A DNA stretch of 64,000 bases from Favolaschia claudopus (lineage: Eukaryota; Basidiomycota; Agaricomycetes; Agaricales; Mycenaceae). The position numbers and the translations under genes are program-made. Every line of letters begins with the position of its first letter. The first letter of the stretch is position 1. Shown here piece after piece: positions 44,956 to 57,688 of the stretch. The notes under the pieces were generated by a model. That model was not told where the DNA came from, searched no databases, and saw only the letters and a program-made list of their open reading frames with translations. Location of the stretch: assembly GCA_037176885.1 (NCBI GenBank), contig JAWWNJ010000110.1, forward strand, positions 186,001 through 250,000, written 5' to 3'.

Positions 44956-46893
44956 GATAAACGGTGTCCTGAGGCAGGCGAGAGCAGCTTACAGGCGGCA
45001 TCGCAGTGTGAGTCTATAGGGCACTGGCTGAGCCTTGGAGGAGTGCACGAGAGAACCTTCGGAATCGGGGTGGTAACAGGTAAGTGAGTGAAGAAAAAAC
45101 GTCGACGCGTGACATCACACTCACGTGTTGGTGTCACACTGGACTCACTGTGAGTCTGTGACCTCGCAAGATTTTAAAATTGAAGAAAAAAATCGCTGTG
45201 AAACGTATATGGTTCTTTGTACTTTGTTCTTTTGATCATTCCAAATTCAATTTCCGTTCACACTGAACTTTCCACGAGACTGATAGCTTTTTCTTGACTG
45301 AAGGTCACTCTTGGGTCAGTCAGTGTCCTCATCGCTCGTTTGAGTCGTCTTGACTCGACAGATGGAAGACGCTGGGGGTATATTATGACCCCGTTAGAAG
45401 TCTTCCCATTGAAGAATGAGGCTCCTCACCCCAGTGTCGACAAACTGTTTAGTCGCGTATGGCGCGGCGCGGCGCGACTCCGTCGTGGTCCATATGTCCC
45501 AGCAATGTATCGGCTTCTTCCATCGCGGTTGACTGAGTCCAAAAATATTAAAGTAGTCATTTCGCCGTGACTTGAATGGGAAACAGTATCGCGCTTTAGA
45601 GCGGAGAAGAAGAATGACTCATACTTACAAAGGACGAAGTCTCGGGAATCGATGCGGTCTGAAGGCTGACTGACTTCGGTCATGGACTTGCAATGCAAAA
45701 TTCCACGTGGAGTTTCGTCGTTTAAGACTCGTCTTTGAGTGCGTTACCCCCGGCCTGCTCAGAGTCAAGGAATCCGGTTGGCGCGTACCGTTGTCGCAAC
45801 TTGTCGGATGACATGCCTCTGAGTACGAGCCACCCACCTTCATTTGTTATCGGTTGATGACGGGCCTCGAAGTGATTCGCCACTGGCAGCTTCTTACCGT
45901 TCTGTGTATTTAGCAGTAGAGCCCCAATCTCTTCCTCTTTGGAAAGATCTGAAATTCGGCGTCCGCTCACTGCGAATCGGAGGCGAGTCGGACATGAGCG
46001 GTACAGATGCTAAGCTTCCGGTAATGCTCGTCGCCCTTTCAAAGTTCTGACCCTCTTGAGCATGCGTCGGAAGTCAACCTAGTAGTCAAGCTCTGTCAAG
46101 GTCCACGAAGGATCGTGGCAAGATCGTGGAAGAATAATCACTGATGACGCGTGTGGGAATTTATCAAATGCAGATCTTTTCGGTCAGCCCATCCGTTGCT
46201 TTCCTTACAACGCGCCTCGCAGACCGTTCTCCTGGCAGAGCAGCGCTGATACAGCGGTTGCCCGTCGTAGCTCAGTATGGACTATTCTTTGCTTCATCTT
46301 TTGATTCGACCACCATTGGATCGAATCTGCACATGGGCCTGTGCCAGCAGGTGCCAGGGAATCGTATCTCACAACTTCGGCGCCCCAACGAATTGCGTTC
46401 ATGATTTGGCTGTGCTAGGTGGAGGTGCAAATAGAAGCTGGGAAGATGATTTGTGTTCATCTTGTTCGTGTGAGTGAACCTGAGTTGCTGACAGCCACGG
46501 TACAGGCGGGCTTCCGTCTAGGATTCTAGAAAGTCATCCACTTTCCTGAGCCCATTGCATCCATAGCTGATTCCTTCGCAACTTTGGCAGCATCTACGTT
46601 CCACCAGTGAAGCACCTCTCTCTCGAGCATTGCGACTCGGCCATTTTCCAACAAAAGTTTTTCCCGACCCGGCCCGCCCGGAAATCTATCGAAAAGAAGT
46701 CTTCGTGACCATGTCCGTCTCGGCGAAACGCCATCCTGTGCTCAACTTGTTCATCGTTTCGCATGGTACCGCCTCGTGATACATCTCCCCATTCTCTTAC
46801 GCGGAGTTTACTCAGGTTTACTCAGTGTTTACTCCCACATCGCGTCGACGCTCCACCTGACGTCGGGGATATTTATATTCCTGCACATCGCGT
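44956..46893. other. Long intergenic region, no gene called
   Basis: Several frames of 60-90 codons occur on both strands, but none has a recognisable domain or coherent exons. TTTACTCAGGTTTACTCAGTGTTTACTC near 46808-46832 is a small triplicated motif about 100 bp before esterase B and could be regulatory. Confidence 0.35.
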
Positions 46894-46900
46894 TATAAAT
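46894..46900 (+). promoter_or_regulatory. TATA box of carboxylesterase B
   Basis: TATAAAT lies 36 bp upstream of the ATG at 46936. The equivalent element in copy A is TATAAAG at 15023. Confidence 0.6.
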
Positions 46901-46935
46901 GAAACGCATAGACCCCACGTCCACATATTTCGAAC

Positions 46936-49199
46936 ATGACCTCCTTCCATATCCTGATTCGACTTTGTACAGTAGCTGCTACTGCACTTGCAGCGGCGGC
47001 ACAGGGAGCTCCCACTGTTAACTTGGGATATGCCCAATATCAAGGTGCAGTCAATGCTGCGAACAACATCACGCATTTCTTGGGTGTTCGCTATGCTGCC
47101 GCGCCGTTAGGTGAGTTCTTCAGTCTGCTCAAGCTCGAACGTTTTAACGCAGCAACAGGCGATCTACGTTTCAGAGCCCCTCAGCCTCCGGCCACGATGT
47201 CTGGAGTGCAACAAGCTACTGCGGAGCCAGCTCAATGTTTCCAAGCCTCTTCAGGAAGCTCTCCTACCAATCCACTAGCCCCACGTCAGACTATCCCTCA
47301 ATCAGAAGATTGTCTTTTCTTGAAGTGCGTCACGAAGGATCCGTGCGATCTGATGATGAGTTCTGAGAGCTCGAATTATCGTTAGCGTGTTCTATCCCAG
47401 CAATGCCGTCGGAGCACCGCTGAAAAATCTTCCGACTTTGGTTTGGATTCATGGAGGAGGGTGCGTTCTCAGACTCGCGCGGGCATGACTGTACATTGAC
47501 TAGTTCGCCGTAATCAGCTATCTTGCAGGTTCAGCGAACGGTTTCAATGGAGAAGACATCATTCGTCAAAGCAACAGAGGCGTTGTTGTGGTCGTCATTC
47601 AGTACAGGCTTGGTGTCTTTGTAAGTTTCGATGCTAACTCAGAATCTTTTCTTGTTTGACGAACACATGTCGTAGGGATTCCTTCCCGGTGCTGCGGTCA
47701 AGAAGAACGGTTCATTGAATGCCGGATTGCGTGAGTATTTGAAATCGTCTCTCTTACTTTTTGTCTGAACATTATACGACAGTGGATCAAGACTTTGCTT
47801 TACGATGGGTGCAACAGCATGTGAGTCGCGTAGCATCATTCTTAGAGCTCTGATCGACTCTCTGCAATACCCAGATCACGAAATTCGGAGGCGATCCAGG
47901 AAAAGTGACAATATGGGGCGAAAGCGCCGGTGCTGGATCGGTGCTTCAACACCTCGTTGCAAACGGTGGTCAAACCAAACCTCAGCTCTTCAGAGGCGCA
48001 ATCACAAGTTCAAGCTTCTTGCCTTCTCAGTACCAATTCAATGACCGCATTCCTGAGGTGAGAACGATACCTTTCACCAGACGCTAATCTTAATGTGAGT
48101 ATCCATAGCTTCTTTTCAGCGAATTTGTGAATCAAACTAAGTGCGCCAACGTTCGCTTCCTCCCTCCCCCAGCCTTCATTGACCCGAATCTCATCCAAGC
48201 TGTACAACTGCGAACGACGCTCTCACCTGTTTGCGTGGTGTTGCTGCGACCACGTTGGAAACGGCGAACACCAACATCAACTCGGCTGGATTTTTCGGAA
48301 CCTTCGTCGTCGTTCCCGTCATCGATGGCGACTTTATCAGGCAGCGACCGACAGTGTCTCTCGCACAGCGCAAAGTTAACGGCGTAAGACAAAATTCCTT
48401 TTTCTTCGACCGCATTCTGATGGTTTTCTCATGTTAATGATATACCACAGAAAACTCTTCTTGCCGTAACCAATGCGTTCGAGGGCACAGTCTTCGTTGA
48501 TCAGAATGTCATGACGACTGCTGCGCAATATTCTCTGAACCTTTTCCCCAACTTTGGTACACAACAGGCTAATACTGTCGGCGCTTTGTACGCTGGCCTT
48601 GGCAACCAGCAGTTCCAGGTCAATGCCGTTCAAGGAGAATGTATTTTCTGTCCTTGCTCCCCAATGCGCTGAGGTTGAAATCCTTTTCTTCTAGCAATCT
48701 TCATTTGCCCTACTTACGATCTCCTGAATGCCTTTCCGGGACGTTCGTTCAAGGTAAACTTTGTTTCGTCGTTCACATTTATGTAATGTTCATTTTATAA
48801 TACCATCCCAGGGCGAATTCGCAATTCCCCCCGCCCTCCACGGCAACGATATCGCATACTATTTCCCGAACGGCAATGCTCCGCCGTTTAACAACACCGC
48901 GTTTATCAATGCTTTTGCGCAATCCTTCACCTCGTTCATCATCAACCTCGATCCTAATGTCAAGGTCAACCCGACCACGATTACACCTCATTGGAATACG
49001 TTCAGTATTGGGAATACTGAGATGCTTTTCAACAAAACGGCTGATACGAATGAGCCTGTTGTACATCCGATTACGACGGCTGGCTCTCTTTTGCAGCGAT
49101 GCAGGTATGTTCAATTGAACGCTCATGTTTGGACAATGAAATGAACTCATTTATGATGATAGGTTCTGGGATGGTGTTGGCAATTTGACTGCGCAGTGA
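46936..49199 (+). CDS. Secreted carboxylesterase, type B (copy B)
   Basis: Paralogue of 15077-17397 and apparently fully intact. The signal peptide is [19 protein letters not shown]. Blocks in order are [107 protein letters not shown] and [15 protein letters not shown]. The nucleophile Ser sits in GESAG and the likely catalytic His in ALHGND. All introns use GT donors, and the GESAGAGSV codons are uninterrupted, unlike copy A. The stop is at 49197-49199. The NmrA-like gene follows on the same strand 319 bp later, probably the ancestral order of the block. Confidence 0.85.
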
Positions 49200-49518
49200 A
49201 AGCGACCTCCACGACGTGCAGGATGTATCAAATGTACTCCATTCGAACAGAAACTATATAAGAATTGCTTGCTCGTCAAGTAACAACTGTTTCTACGTTG
49301 GAGACTCCAGGCGCCTTAAGCTTGTAATGAGCTTCAGCCTGAAATATCGGCGGTTCGGCCATTCCGTCTTCATTCCGTCTCCTTGGTTGTTCAGCGTCTG
49401 CGATTCAGTCTGTCAGCGAGCAACCCGAGTTACTAATGTGCCTTTTTGTTTATTAATCCAGCGATAATACAGTACATAAAAAGACGACCTTCAAGCCAAA
49501 TTCAGAAAGCTAAAAACA

Positions 49519-50535
49519 ATGGCACCTCCTTCCGTTCTGATCATCGGTGGCAGTGGAGCTGTCGGGCGTCCACTCGTCCAGGAATTCGTGAAAAACAAGG
49601 AGAAATTCGGACGCATCGGTGTGTTATCCGATGCTCGCAAGATGTCGAAATTCTCGGAGCTGCCGAAGCAAGGAATAGAGGTGGTGGTTGGATCGTTTCT
49701 CGAGGCAGCCTCGTACAAAGGTGCGATTTATTCATTTCAACCTCCCCAACATTTCAAACTAATTCTTCTTGTACAAGGTTTCGATACGGTTATCTGCGTG
49801 TGCGGCAACGCAGCCATGAAACTGCAACCTGGGATAATTGACGCCGCCATTGCTGGGGGTGTGCGCCACTTCTACCCCACCGAATTTGGAACAGATCTTT
49901 CCTACGGCACGAGGGGCAAACTTCGATATTTTCGTGACAAAATTATAACGCGGGAGCACCTTCGGGATCGGGCCAAGGACTTTCCGGGGTTCAGCTACAC
50001 GATTGTTCTGACTGGATCGTTCACGGATTGGACGGCATCTGATTTCAACCAAATTGATTTGAAGAAGCATACCGCGAGACCGTACGGTACGGCGGACGCG
50101 TTGGTCACGGTGACTGCCCTGGCAGAGTCAGTTTTATCATTCTTCGTTCTGAAAGACGCGAACTGACTGTATTTGATCGCCAAAAGTGTCGTGAAATACA
50201 CCGTAGAGTCGGTGCTCTTGCCGTGGGAGGGAAATCAACAGCGCAGGGAGCTGCGCTTCGGTGCTGAGACTCTTACCTGGAAGGCGCTGCTGGAGACGCT
50301 CGAGGAGGTCCAAGGGGTGAAGTACGACACAGTTTATCTTGACCCACATGAGGCAGAAGCCAAGGAGGAGGAAGCCCGCGTGAAGGGAGACGTCGAGGCG
50401 GAGGTTTCGTGGTGCGCGTTAAAACTGTTGGGGACTGGGGTTGGGCATATGCGTGGACCGTTTGACAATGAACGGTTCTCGTTCAAACCTGAAACTGTCA
50501 AGGAAACGTTTCAGCGTCTACATGGGAAGAAGTAG
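49519..50535 (+). CDS. NmrA-like / isoflavone-reductase-like NAD(P)-binding protein (copy B)
   Basis: It starts MAPPSVLIIGGSGAVGRPL with the GGSGAVG nucleotide-binding loop. Next come GIEVVVGSFLEA, ICVCGNAAMKLQPGIIDAA, GVRHFYPTEFGTDLSYG and IVLTGSFTDW, and the C-terminal half has WKALLETLEEVQGVKYDTV. The first intron is at about 49722-49779. The second lies around 50130-50186, and as in copy A its exact borders are unclear. The protein ends FQRLHGKK at 50535. It is an atypical short-chain reductase or redox sensor of the NmrA group, cytosolic by lack of any signal. The long near-identity of both copies, including the odd second intron, suggests that both are expressed. Confidence 0.85.
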
Positions 50536-51254
50536 ATTGGATGTGAAATGAATTTGGGGGGTCAATAGTGTTGAAATGAGACGAATTACTCGAAAAATGG
50601 TCGTTTTTACAGCTTATTGAATGGAACGGGCAAAGTCAACCGCATAGATACGTCTTGCCTCGTCTTGCGTATTTACATAATTGCTATGAGTTGAGACGAG
50701 ACAGGACGAAGAAGCTGCAATAGAAGCCGCGGATGCAGATCAAAATGTTGGACGTCGGGAACGATTTCTGCATGAGAATGAGAACGGGTCCTTTGAATCT
50801 CCAGATTGGAATGGTATCACCGCCGGCTGCGTGCCCACAGGAAGTGTCGGCGGTTGGATATATTCGCGAGCAGATCGCAAAGTGTCGAAAGAAAATAAAT
50901 GGGATAAATGGGAGGGAAAGCTGCGATCGGTTTGGGAATACTGAGGGCAAAAAAAAACTTTGAATCGGCCATTGAATCGGCCACCGGCAGCATCCGGACG
51001 TGGCACCATAATAGGATCCAAGAATGCCCCCGATGTTGCAAGGTCTCTGCTGGCCGACTCACCTCGACTCACCTGTTAGAAGCATTTGAAACTGACTGCT
51101 GTAGCTGATACCACAATAGACCAGGGAAACTTTGGACCAATTTTGAACTCGGGGTTGTGGCCAAAGAAAACGCTATGCGTATCCGTCCCATTATGAGTGT
51201 CAATTGACACGATACTAATGCAGAGCAGAAATCATAATGTGGGCGATCATCCAA
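50536..51254. other. Convergent intergenic region between NmrA-like and FHA-like genes
   Basis: No gene recognised. It shares patches of similarity with 24336-24947 in copy A. Confidence 0.4.
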
Positions 51255-51868
51255 TTATCGCGGCAGAGCGCGAACGAATCGCTTCTTGACCGGCGAAGAC
51301 CAGTGGTCCGTGTCCGCGATGTCAAAGATGACGTCCACCAGATAGGTCACGCTGAATGCCCCATTAACACCCAGCCGCTGCGGATTCGGTGAATTCGAAG
51401 CAGAGGACGAGAGGGTCCGCATGACGCACCACCCGCGAAAGTGGTCGTAGAGGGAAAAACTCTGAAGACCTATCCAGCATACGTGGATGCGTTGCATCGT
51501 GGAAGATCAGTCCGTCACGCTCTTTCATGGCGATGTACAACTGTGCATTGCCAAAACAATATCAAGCAGAGCAACACTTGAGCGTGGGGTCTAAAGCTGA
51601 AGAAAAAAGATAGACGTACCACGCCATTCCGTAGACACAGCGATGCATGCTCGCGACCAAGGGCTGTTTGCCCGGAAGGAACCTTCAAATACCCATTATC
51701 GGCCTCGTTACTACGGCTGACGCTTTTAGAACTAGCTCGGCCGAGGACGATAGGATCGGCGCCTTCCACTAGATAGATTGTTTTAGGATCGAACTGGGCG
51801 TAAGGTTTGCCATTTTGATGCAACTCGTCCTCTGGCGGCGGTGCGAGATGGATGTACTTCCCACTCAT
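51255..51868 (-). CDS. FHA-like (phosphopeptide-binding) protein, copy B
   Basis: The start at 51868 gives MSGKYIHLAPPPEDEL. The core follows the FHA pattern: DPIVLGRASSKS (Gly-Arg turn), ALGREHASLCLRNGV (Arg/Glu-His corresponding to the Ser-x-x-His region) and, after an intron of about 70 nt (GTACGT...CACAG), LYIAMKERDGLIFHDATH. The canonical Asn-Gly-Thr is not obvious. The 3' part (GAFSVTYLVDVIFDIADTDH, ending VKKRFVRALPR) is reached in another frame, so a further small intron or a frameshift lies near 51470-51495. FHA domains bind phosphothreonine peptides. The gene diverges from the VHS-kinase fusion in both copies, suggesting a functional link. An upstream in-frame Met at 52045 is possible. 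Confidence 0.6.
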
Positions 51869-53057
51869 CACGATGGAAGGTGACCTATAGCAGCTAACTC
51901 CGAGACTGCGTAGCTGGTGTGTCGCCGCTGATCGTACAGAACGGCGGCTCTCCTTGACGCGTCGCCAGTGAGCGGCCGAACAAAGGCAGGACGGGAGGCG
52001 GACACGGTGTACCAGCTCTTTGTGCGTTGTGGGCGTCGAGAACAAAGCAGGCCGCCTAGTAATCGATCAATCAAATGTGATGTGACTAGGTCACGCCTGA
52101 ACGCAATGTCGGACGCTTTCTTTCCTTCGAATGCGAGCATCCGTACAGGGCAGATCACAAGGATTACAACGCAATACCTAGACCTCAAATTTACGTTCGA
52201 ACCTGAGCTTAATTTACTCCAAGTGGCGCAGCGCCACGTGATACTCACGTGACCGTGATGCGCCAAACCGGTGCCGAGCACTGCCAACACCGTTCTCTCA
52301 GTCAGGGATCCCTTCACTTGCCCTTCATAACAAGTCCTATATGAGTATACTTTGTCCGTCGATTTCAAGACATCTAGTTCGACACCCAAAGCGCTATCTG
52401 CACTGGTCAGTTCTGAGACCAACTGGAACCATTCGATTGCTTTGCTGGCAGTTCTCTGGCAGCGACTCGGACCCGCAGTATCGTATCTACGCTGGCTATC
52501 GCGCAGTATGGCGACGTCCGAATGGGTCCGAGTGAATGGTCTTCGGAACGCAACCAACTGCGCTCTCAGCTGCGCTGCATCCTGCGGCGCACTGGCTTCA
52601 GAGCGACAACTCCACAATTTATCACTGCATCGGCGCCTCTGCTCTGAGTATACATCGACCGGCTTCCGGCGCAATCTGGTCTCAGCTACCTCTATATATG
52701 GCTCATTGCTGTATCCTTGATGGACGCAATTCTCACGAGCGAGGCACTTCCGGCTGGCAGTCCAGTCACAAATCGGTTCCTAGCTTCTAATTTGGCGAAG
52801 CCTTGCCTTTTTCAGCCTACTGCGGTGCACCATTCTCTGTATGCGGCACGAAACAAGAAGTTCCAGAACCCTCCACTCGTCAGCTGCTTCTAATTAACTA
52901 CTTCCACGGAAAAATGGCTGTGGTGGCTTGTCTATATGACTGCTGTGCTAATGTATTTCAACGGACTTCATAATGACGCGGGGAGAAGAAACCCGTCTCA
53001 GTCTGTGCCATTCGTTGTCTCTCCCCTGGTCACCCTCGCGCTGGCATCCCCACCGAT
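51869..53057. other. Divergent promoter region or decayed small gene
   Basis: It lies between the divergent FHA-like and kinase genes. A rightward frame at 52352-52720 (123 codons) and another at 52720-52893 (MDAILTSEALPAGSPVT) have nucleotide similarity to copy A, but indels break their frames relative to it. I do not recognise a protein family. Confidence 0.4.
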
Positions 53058-56000
53058 ATGCGTCGCTTTTTTGGTTTGGGCCCTCCTCGAATAGCTTTGC
53101 AGCCTACTCCGTTCTTGCGGAGGAGTCCGGTACGTTTTCCCGCAACGCTGTCTCAATTGATTCAATGTTAATGTCTTCTTCTCGAAGGGGGATGCATGGA
53201 CCGCACAGGCAGGATCTTCCACCGCTCAGACTACCGCGTCCCCCGTGTCGGCAAGTCAAACTTGGGCACCGGTCAGCACTGTCTTCAACCAGGACGACTG
53301 GTACGAGCTCGTCAACAAGATCAGTGCGTTGGATGCCTGTAACTGTTTCGATGGTAAAACTGACAGTCACCGATTCAGGATTCCTCAATTCAATGGGCGC
53401 CGAGGACCGTCCTCTGATATTGGAAGTCTGCGACCGAGCGTCGACCGACGCGACTGCTCGGGAGGCCATCAAAGCACTGATGCATGAATTGAAGTCAGTC
53501 CGCTCCATCACCGTATCAAAGTTTCATAGCGCTGATCATACACAGACATGGATGTGCCGATGCTCAACTCTCCGCTGCTCGCGTATGTTTGGTCATCCTA
53601 CCAGTGGTCTTGTGTTTTTTCTGACATTTCCAAGTTATGGGCGATCCTGCTGCGCAATTCATCTGCTGCATTCATCTTCCAGTCAACTGCGGTGGATTTC
53701 CTGGAAACTATCGAGGAACTCATTTCGTCCAATACAACGTCGCCGGTCGTTCGCAACAGAGTGATTAGCGTCCTCGGAGACGCGGTTCTCAGCAACCCAG
53801 CCCGTGGGTTGATAAGCTCCGTTGAAATGTATACGACTGATGAATATGCTCACAAGACGGAGCCTTTCGTCGTTTGTGGATGACTGTAAAACCGCCTGGA
53901 GCGCCGGATCAGGTACGGTCAACGGATTCAACCTGACGTTGATCTCAATCTGCCGCGTTAACAGGGTGCAACCTACAATGCTCACGACGCCATTCTACGC
54001 CCTACGATATACCATCGGCCACCGGTTCTTACCACTATCCTAGACAGAGTGAACCCTCCGGTATTTATTCATTTATCTTTCCCTCCTTGATAAGCAGCCG
54101 AATAAAAACTCTATAGGTTTCACAGCCTCGATTTCCTGACAACCGATTCCCTCGGGCATGGGAAAGCGAAGCTCCACCACCCTCTTATGAGACGGCCACA
54201 AGTATGGTTGGAGAAGTTTCTCGTCGGGTTTCGTATGCGTCCAGTTACGAGGAGATCGTGTCAGATATTGTTTCGGCACAGCGCGGGACGACACTGAACT
54301 CCCCCTTCGAAACCAATAGTCTACCAATCATAGTGGAACCAGCGGGCTCGATTGACGTTCAGAACGAGAATCCGTCGCGCGATCCTCCCCCGTTACAAAT
54401 TACGCCGCTTCGTCGAAGATCCGTTACACCGTCAAGCCCTGTGCGCGACTCTCCGATCCGGGTATGTCTGCGGGAAACACTAAATTTGCGCCTATAACAA
54501 AGTTTCCAGGAAAACAATTCGGCATTGTTAACCCCGAAACCAACTGCAATTCGACGTCTTCGTAAGTAACACAAATTACACAGTTGAACCATAGCTCTGA
54601 TTCGATTCAGCTTTCACTCAAGCGCAAAACCGGAGTAATCTCAGCCCACCAGGCACCTCTTCTTCAGGTCAGCAATCCGTCGGGCCTCACGCTGGCCATA
54701 TTCGCAGCACGAAGCCCATTTATTGTGTGAGCAACTTTCTCGTTTGTTGAAAAAATGGAGAGTAAACTGTTTGTTAGCAAACCGTCAGCTATCTCATCGA
54801 AATTGCGTCGACATGCGAGCGTTCTGGGTCAGCTTCAATATCTTTTCTCTGCTTGAATCCTTCATTTTACTTAACATTGAACAGCGCTCTGAGAAGTCTC
54901 CATGTTTTTCGAGAAGAGATGGCAAAATTGGGCAGTGTCCGCTGTCTGGTTTATGCCCTGGAATATAAGAACACTCTCATACAGGTTGGTTCATCTTCTC
55001 ACTTCTCAAACAAATATTTGAATTTCCACCACAGATGTCCTTGGATCTCGGGGTTCGTGATCATCCTCGATTCAAGACAGCGTTGGAAGAAGATCAGTCT
55101 GCCCTTCGCGAGAAAGTCATGGACGTATTGTACTGCTCGGACGATGAGCAAGTAGTGCTTTCTCTGGAAGACAACGCTGCCCAATCTTTATTGGATATCA
55201 TCCAACTCGTCTGTTTCAATGACTAATTTATTTATCATCGTCTCACTGCATTCTCAGATGCTTGACAACGCTCTCCTACACACCCGAGACGCAACTTCCA
55301 AAGCACGTCGGCTCATCGGGAAGCTGGCGAAAGCATGCGACAAGCTGCCTTCGTCGCTTATTATTTCCGGAGTCACGCAGCGAGACGAACACGCCACGTT
55401 CTGTGGTGGGTTTGGGGATGTGTTCAAGGCTATGTACCAAGAGAAGCCGGTTGCCTTGAAACATATGCGCATGTTCCAGGGAACTGATCAGCGAGATATA
55501 CGTCGGGTGCGTGTCGAGAGTAAATATGTTGCAACGTTGAACTTACGACCAGGATCTTTATAAAGAAATTCTGCCGCGAAGCGCTCGTATGGCAGCGTTT
55601 GCGTCATCCGTATATCGTTCCGCTAATTGGAATTGATACCGAGAGCTTTCCATCCTCGTTGAGCATGGTGTCACCGTGGATGAAGAATGGCACAGTGATC
55701 AAATACCTTTCGAGGTTTTCGGATTCACGTTCACGAGTTTCGGTGGTGGATGGCTTGGTGCGTTAGAACTGCCATGGTCAAAGGGAAATAGTTTCATCAT
55801 GTCCCAGATTCGAGAAATAGCTCAAGGTTTGGCCTTTCTGCACGACCAGAATGTTGTTCATGGGGACTTGAGAGGGGTGAGTCAATGTTCGCTTTCGCTT
55901 TCATCAACACTCAAATTTGTGTCTTCTCTTCAGTCCAACATTCTGGTCGACGATTCCGGACGTGCATGTCTGACTGACTTCGGTCTCACCGTCTTATCGG

Positions 56001-57688
56001 ACGCCACAGTCACGCAAACAAACCACGGCGCCGGAAGCGTTCGATGGATGGCTCCGGAAACTTTGGACCCGGGTGCGTGCGGAGTAACCGGTTTTGCACG
56101 CACTCCTGCTAGCGACATATATGCATTCGGTTGCGTGTGCCTGGAGGTTCGTTGTTTTCGTTTTGTCGTAGTCACGTTCAGTGCCAACCCGAGCAAAAAT
56201 CTTGTAGCTCTATACGGGATTTCCTCCGTTTCACCAAGCCATCCTTCATGATGCCCCAGTGATGTTTCAAGTTATGGCAGGGTTCAGGCCTCCGCGACCG
56301 CCAGGAGATCTCATCCCTGATCCGATTTGGAACATCATGCAACAATGCTGGGCGCATGACTTGGCTGAGCGGCCTAGCATTCTCGGAATTGTGTTGGAAC
56401 TGGCAATGTACGAACGTCGATTAGGTAAGGCGCAACACTCCATTGGTAAAACCTTTATTCACATCTTTGAAGCGGATGTTGCGGTGGTCGATTTGGATAT
56501 TCCGATCCCAAGTGAGGCGCACGATAGTGGCTCAGTGACCAATGAAGACTATGGAGGCTGGGTCGAATCAGTTATTGCACCTTTTGCGGGATTCATCGAC
56601 GTTGCTGTGAATCCACGAAATCACTATGTCGATTTGAAAGAAATGGCCGACGGCTCCGAAGGGGCAACTCTTTATGTTGCTCGTCTGGCTTCTGCCGAGC
56701 ATGACTTGCTCAACCTCCCTGAAGACATCCGACGGCGTGACGAGAATGACTTGCGTGCGGGACACCCGACGTTTGTCGCCATCAAGAGCATCCCCATAGT
56801 GCCCGGGGGAAATGCAACATTGAGGGCAGTGTTGCGGGAGAGGCACATCTTGTCCGAAGCACAATGCCAGAATATCTTGCAAATGGATTCACTATATGTG
56901 GATCCGGCTGAAGATGCGTTGTGGATTCGCATGGAGCTCATGGATCGGACATTGTGTAGTATCGTTGATCTGGCTAGTGTTGGATTAGTGCTATCGGATC
57001 GCATAATTGCCGGATGCGTCAAAGATGTGAGTTCTTACATTGTTCTTACTCCAGAGTCACTCATTTTGAGTAGATTCTGACCGCTCTTGCCACATTATAT
57101 GAGAAAAATATTGCACCTCGAAATATCTGCTCCAGTAACATACTCGTCAATTCCCAGGGTGTTCTGAAGCTTAGTACGTCCGTTTTCATTACGTCTACTT
57201 ATGTCGTGTTAAATGCGTGTTTCCAGCAAACCTATCGAATGCCACAAAATTCTCTGTGGGGTCTTCGTGTTTGTCGCACTTCCGAAGGTAAGTAATCAAT
57301 CACCACTCTGATTGAATTGGCGGCGTTAATATTCTCACAGTGATGCAAAGGCATTGGGTGCTCTCGTCTGGGAGTTGGCTGTCGGGAAACGCCAATCTTT
57401 CCAAAATCTCTCAGCGGAACAAGAATGGCCCCCCGAAATCACATCCCGAACACCGGCGTTCCGAGAATTTATCCGCCTGTGTTTTAACCCACTATCAACA
57501 CAGTTTGGATACGACCAACTAATAGAGGCAAGCACTAGAATTCCTTTTTTTTAAAGATGCGGACTCGCCAATTTCTAACACTACCATAGAGCACCTTCAT
57601 TCGGGAAGCGTGTGATCGCGCCGCACTCGCACAGGTAATGGTGCAGTGTCTAGCCTTCGAAAAGAGGCTCCGGTTTCAGCGACCTTAA
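53058..57688 (+). CDS. VHS - TKL kinase - STE20/PAK-like pseudokinase fusion (copy B, intact)
   Basis: Exons begin 53058-53129 (MRRFFGLGPPRIALQPTP), 53188-53323, 53379-53492, 53546-53582 and continue to 57688. The VHS domain reads FLNSMGAEDRPLILEVCD, KHGCADAQLSAAR, LWAILLRNSSAAFIFQST and FRRLWMTVKPPGAPDQ. A long Ser/Pro linker and a helical region follow. Kinase 1 is TKL-like: GGFGDVFKAMY, VALKHMRMFQ, FCREALVWQRLRHPYIVPL, HGDLRGSNILVD, DFGLTVL and RWMAPETL, with all catalytic residues present. Without a break, the exon at 56259-57080 runs from the kinase-1 C-lobe into a PAK-like domain (VAIKSIPIVPGGNATLRA, LWIRMELMDRTLCSIVD) whose HRD reads PRN and DFG reads NLS, making it a pseudokinase. VHS domains bind ubiquitin and endosomal cargo, so an endosome-linked signalling role is plausible. 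Confidence 0.85.

Noticed and set aside
45426..45970. Leftward frames between the hypothetical gene and esterase B
   Set aside because: Short, without domain, start context or coherent splicing; no support beyond chance openness.
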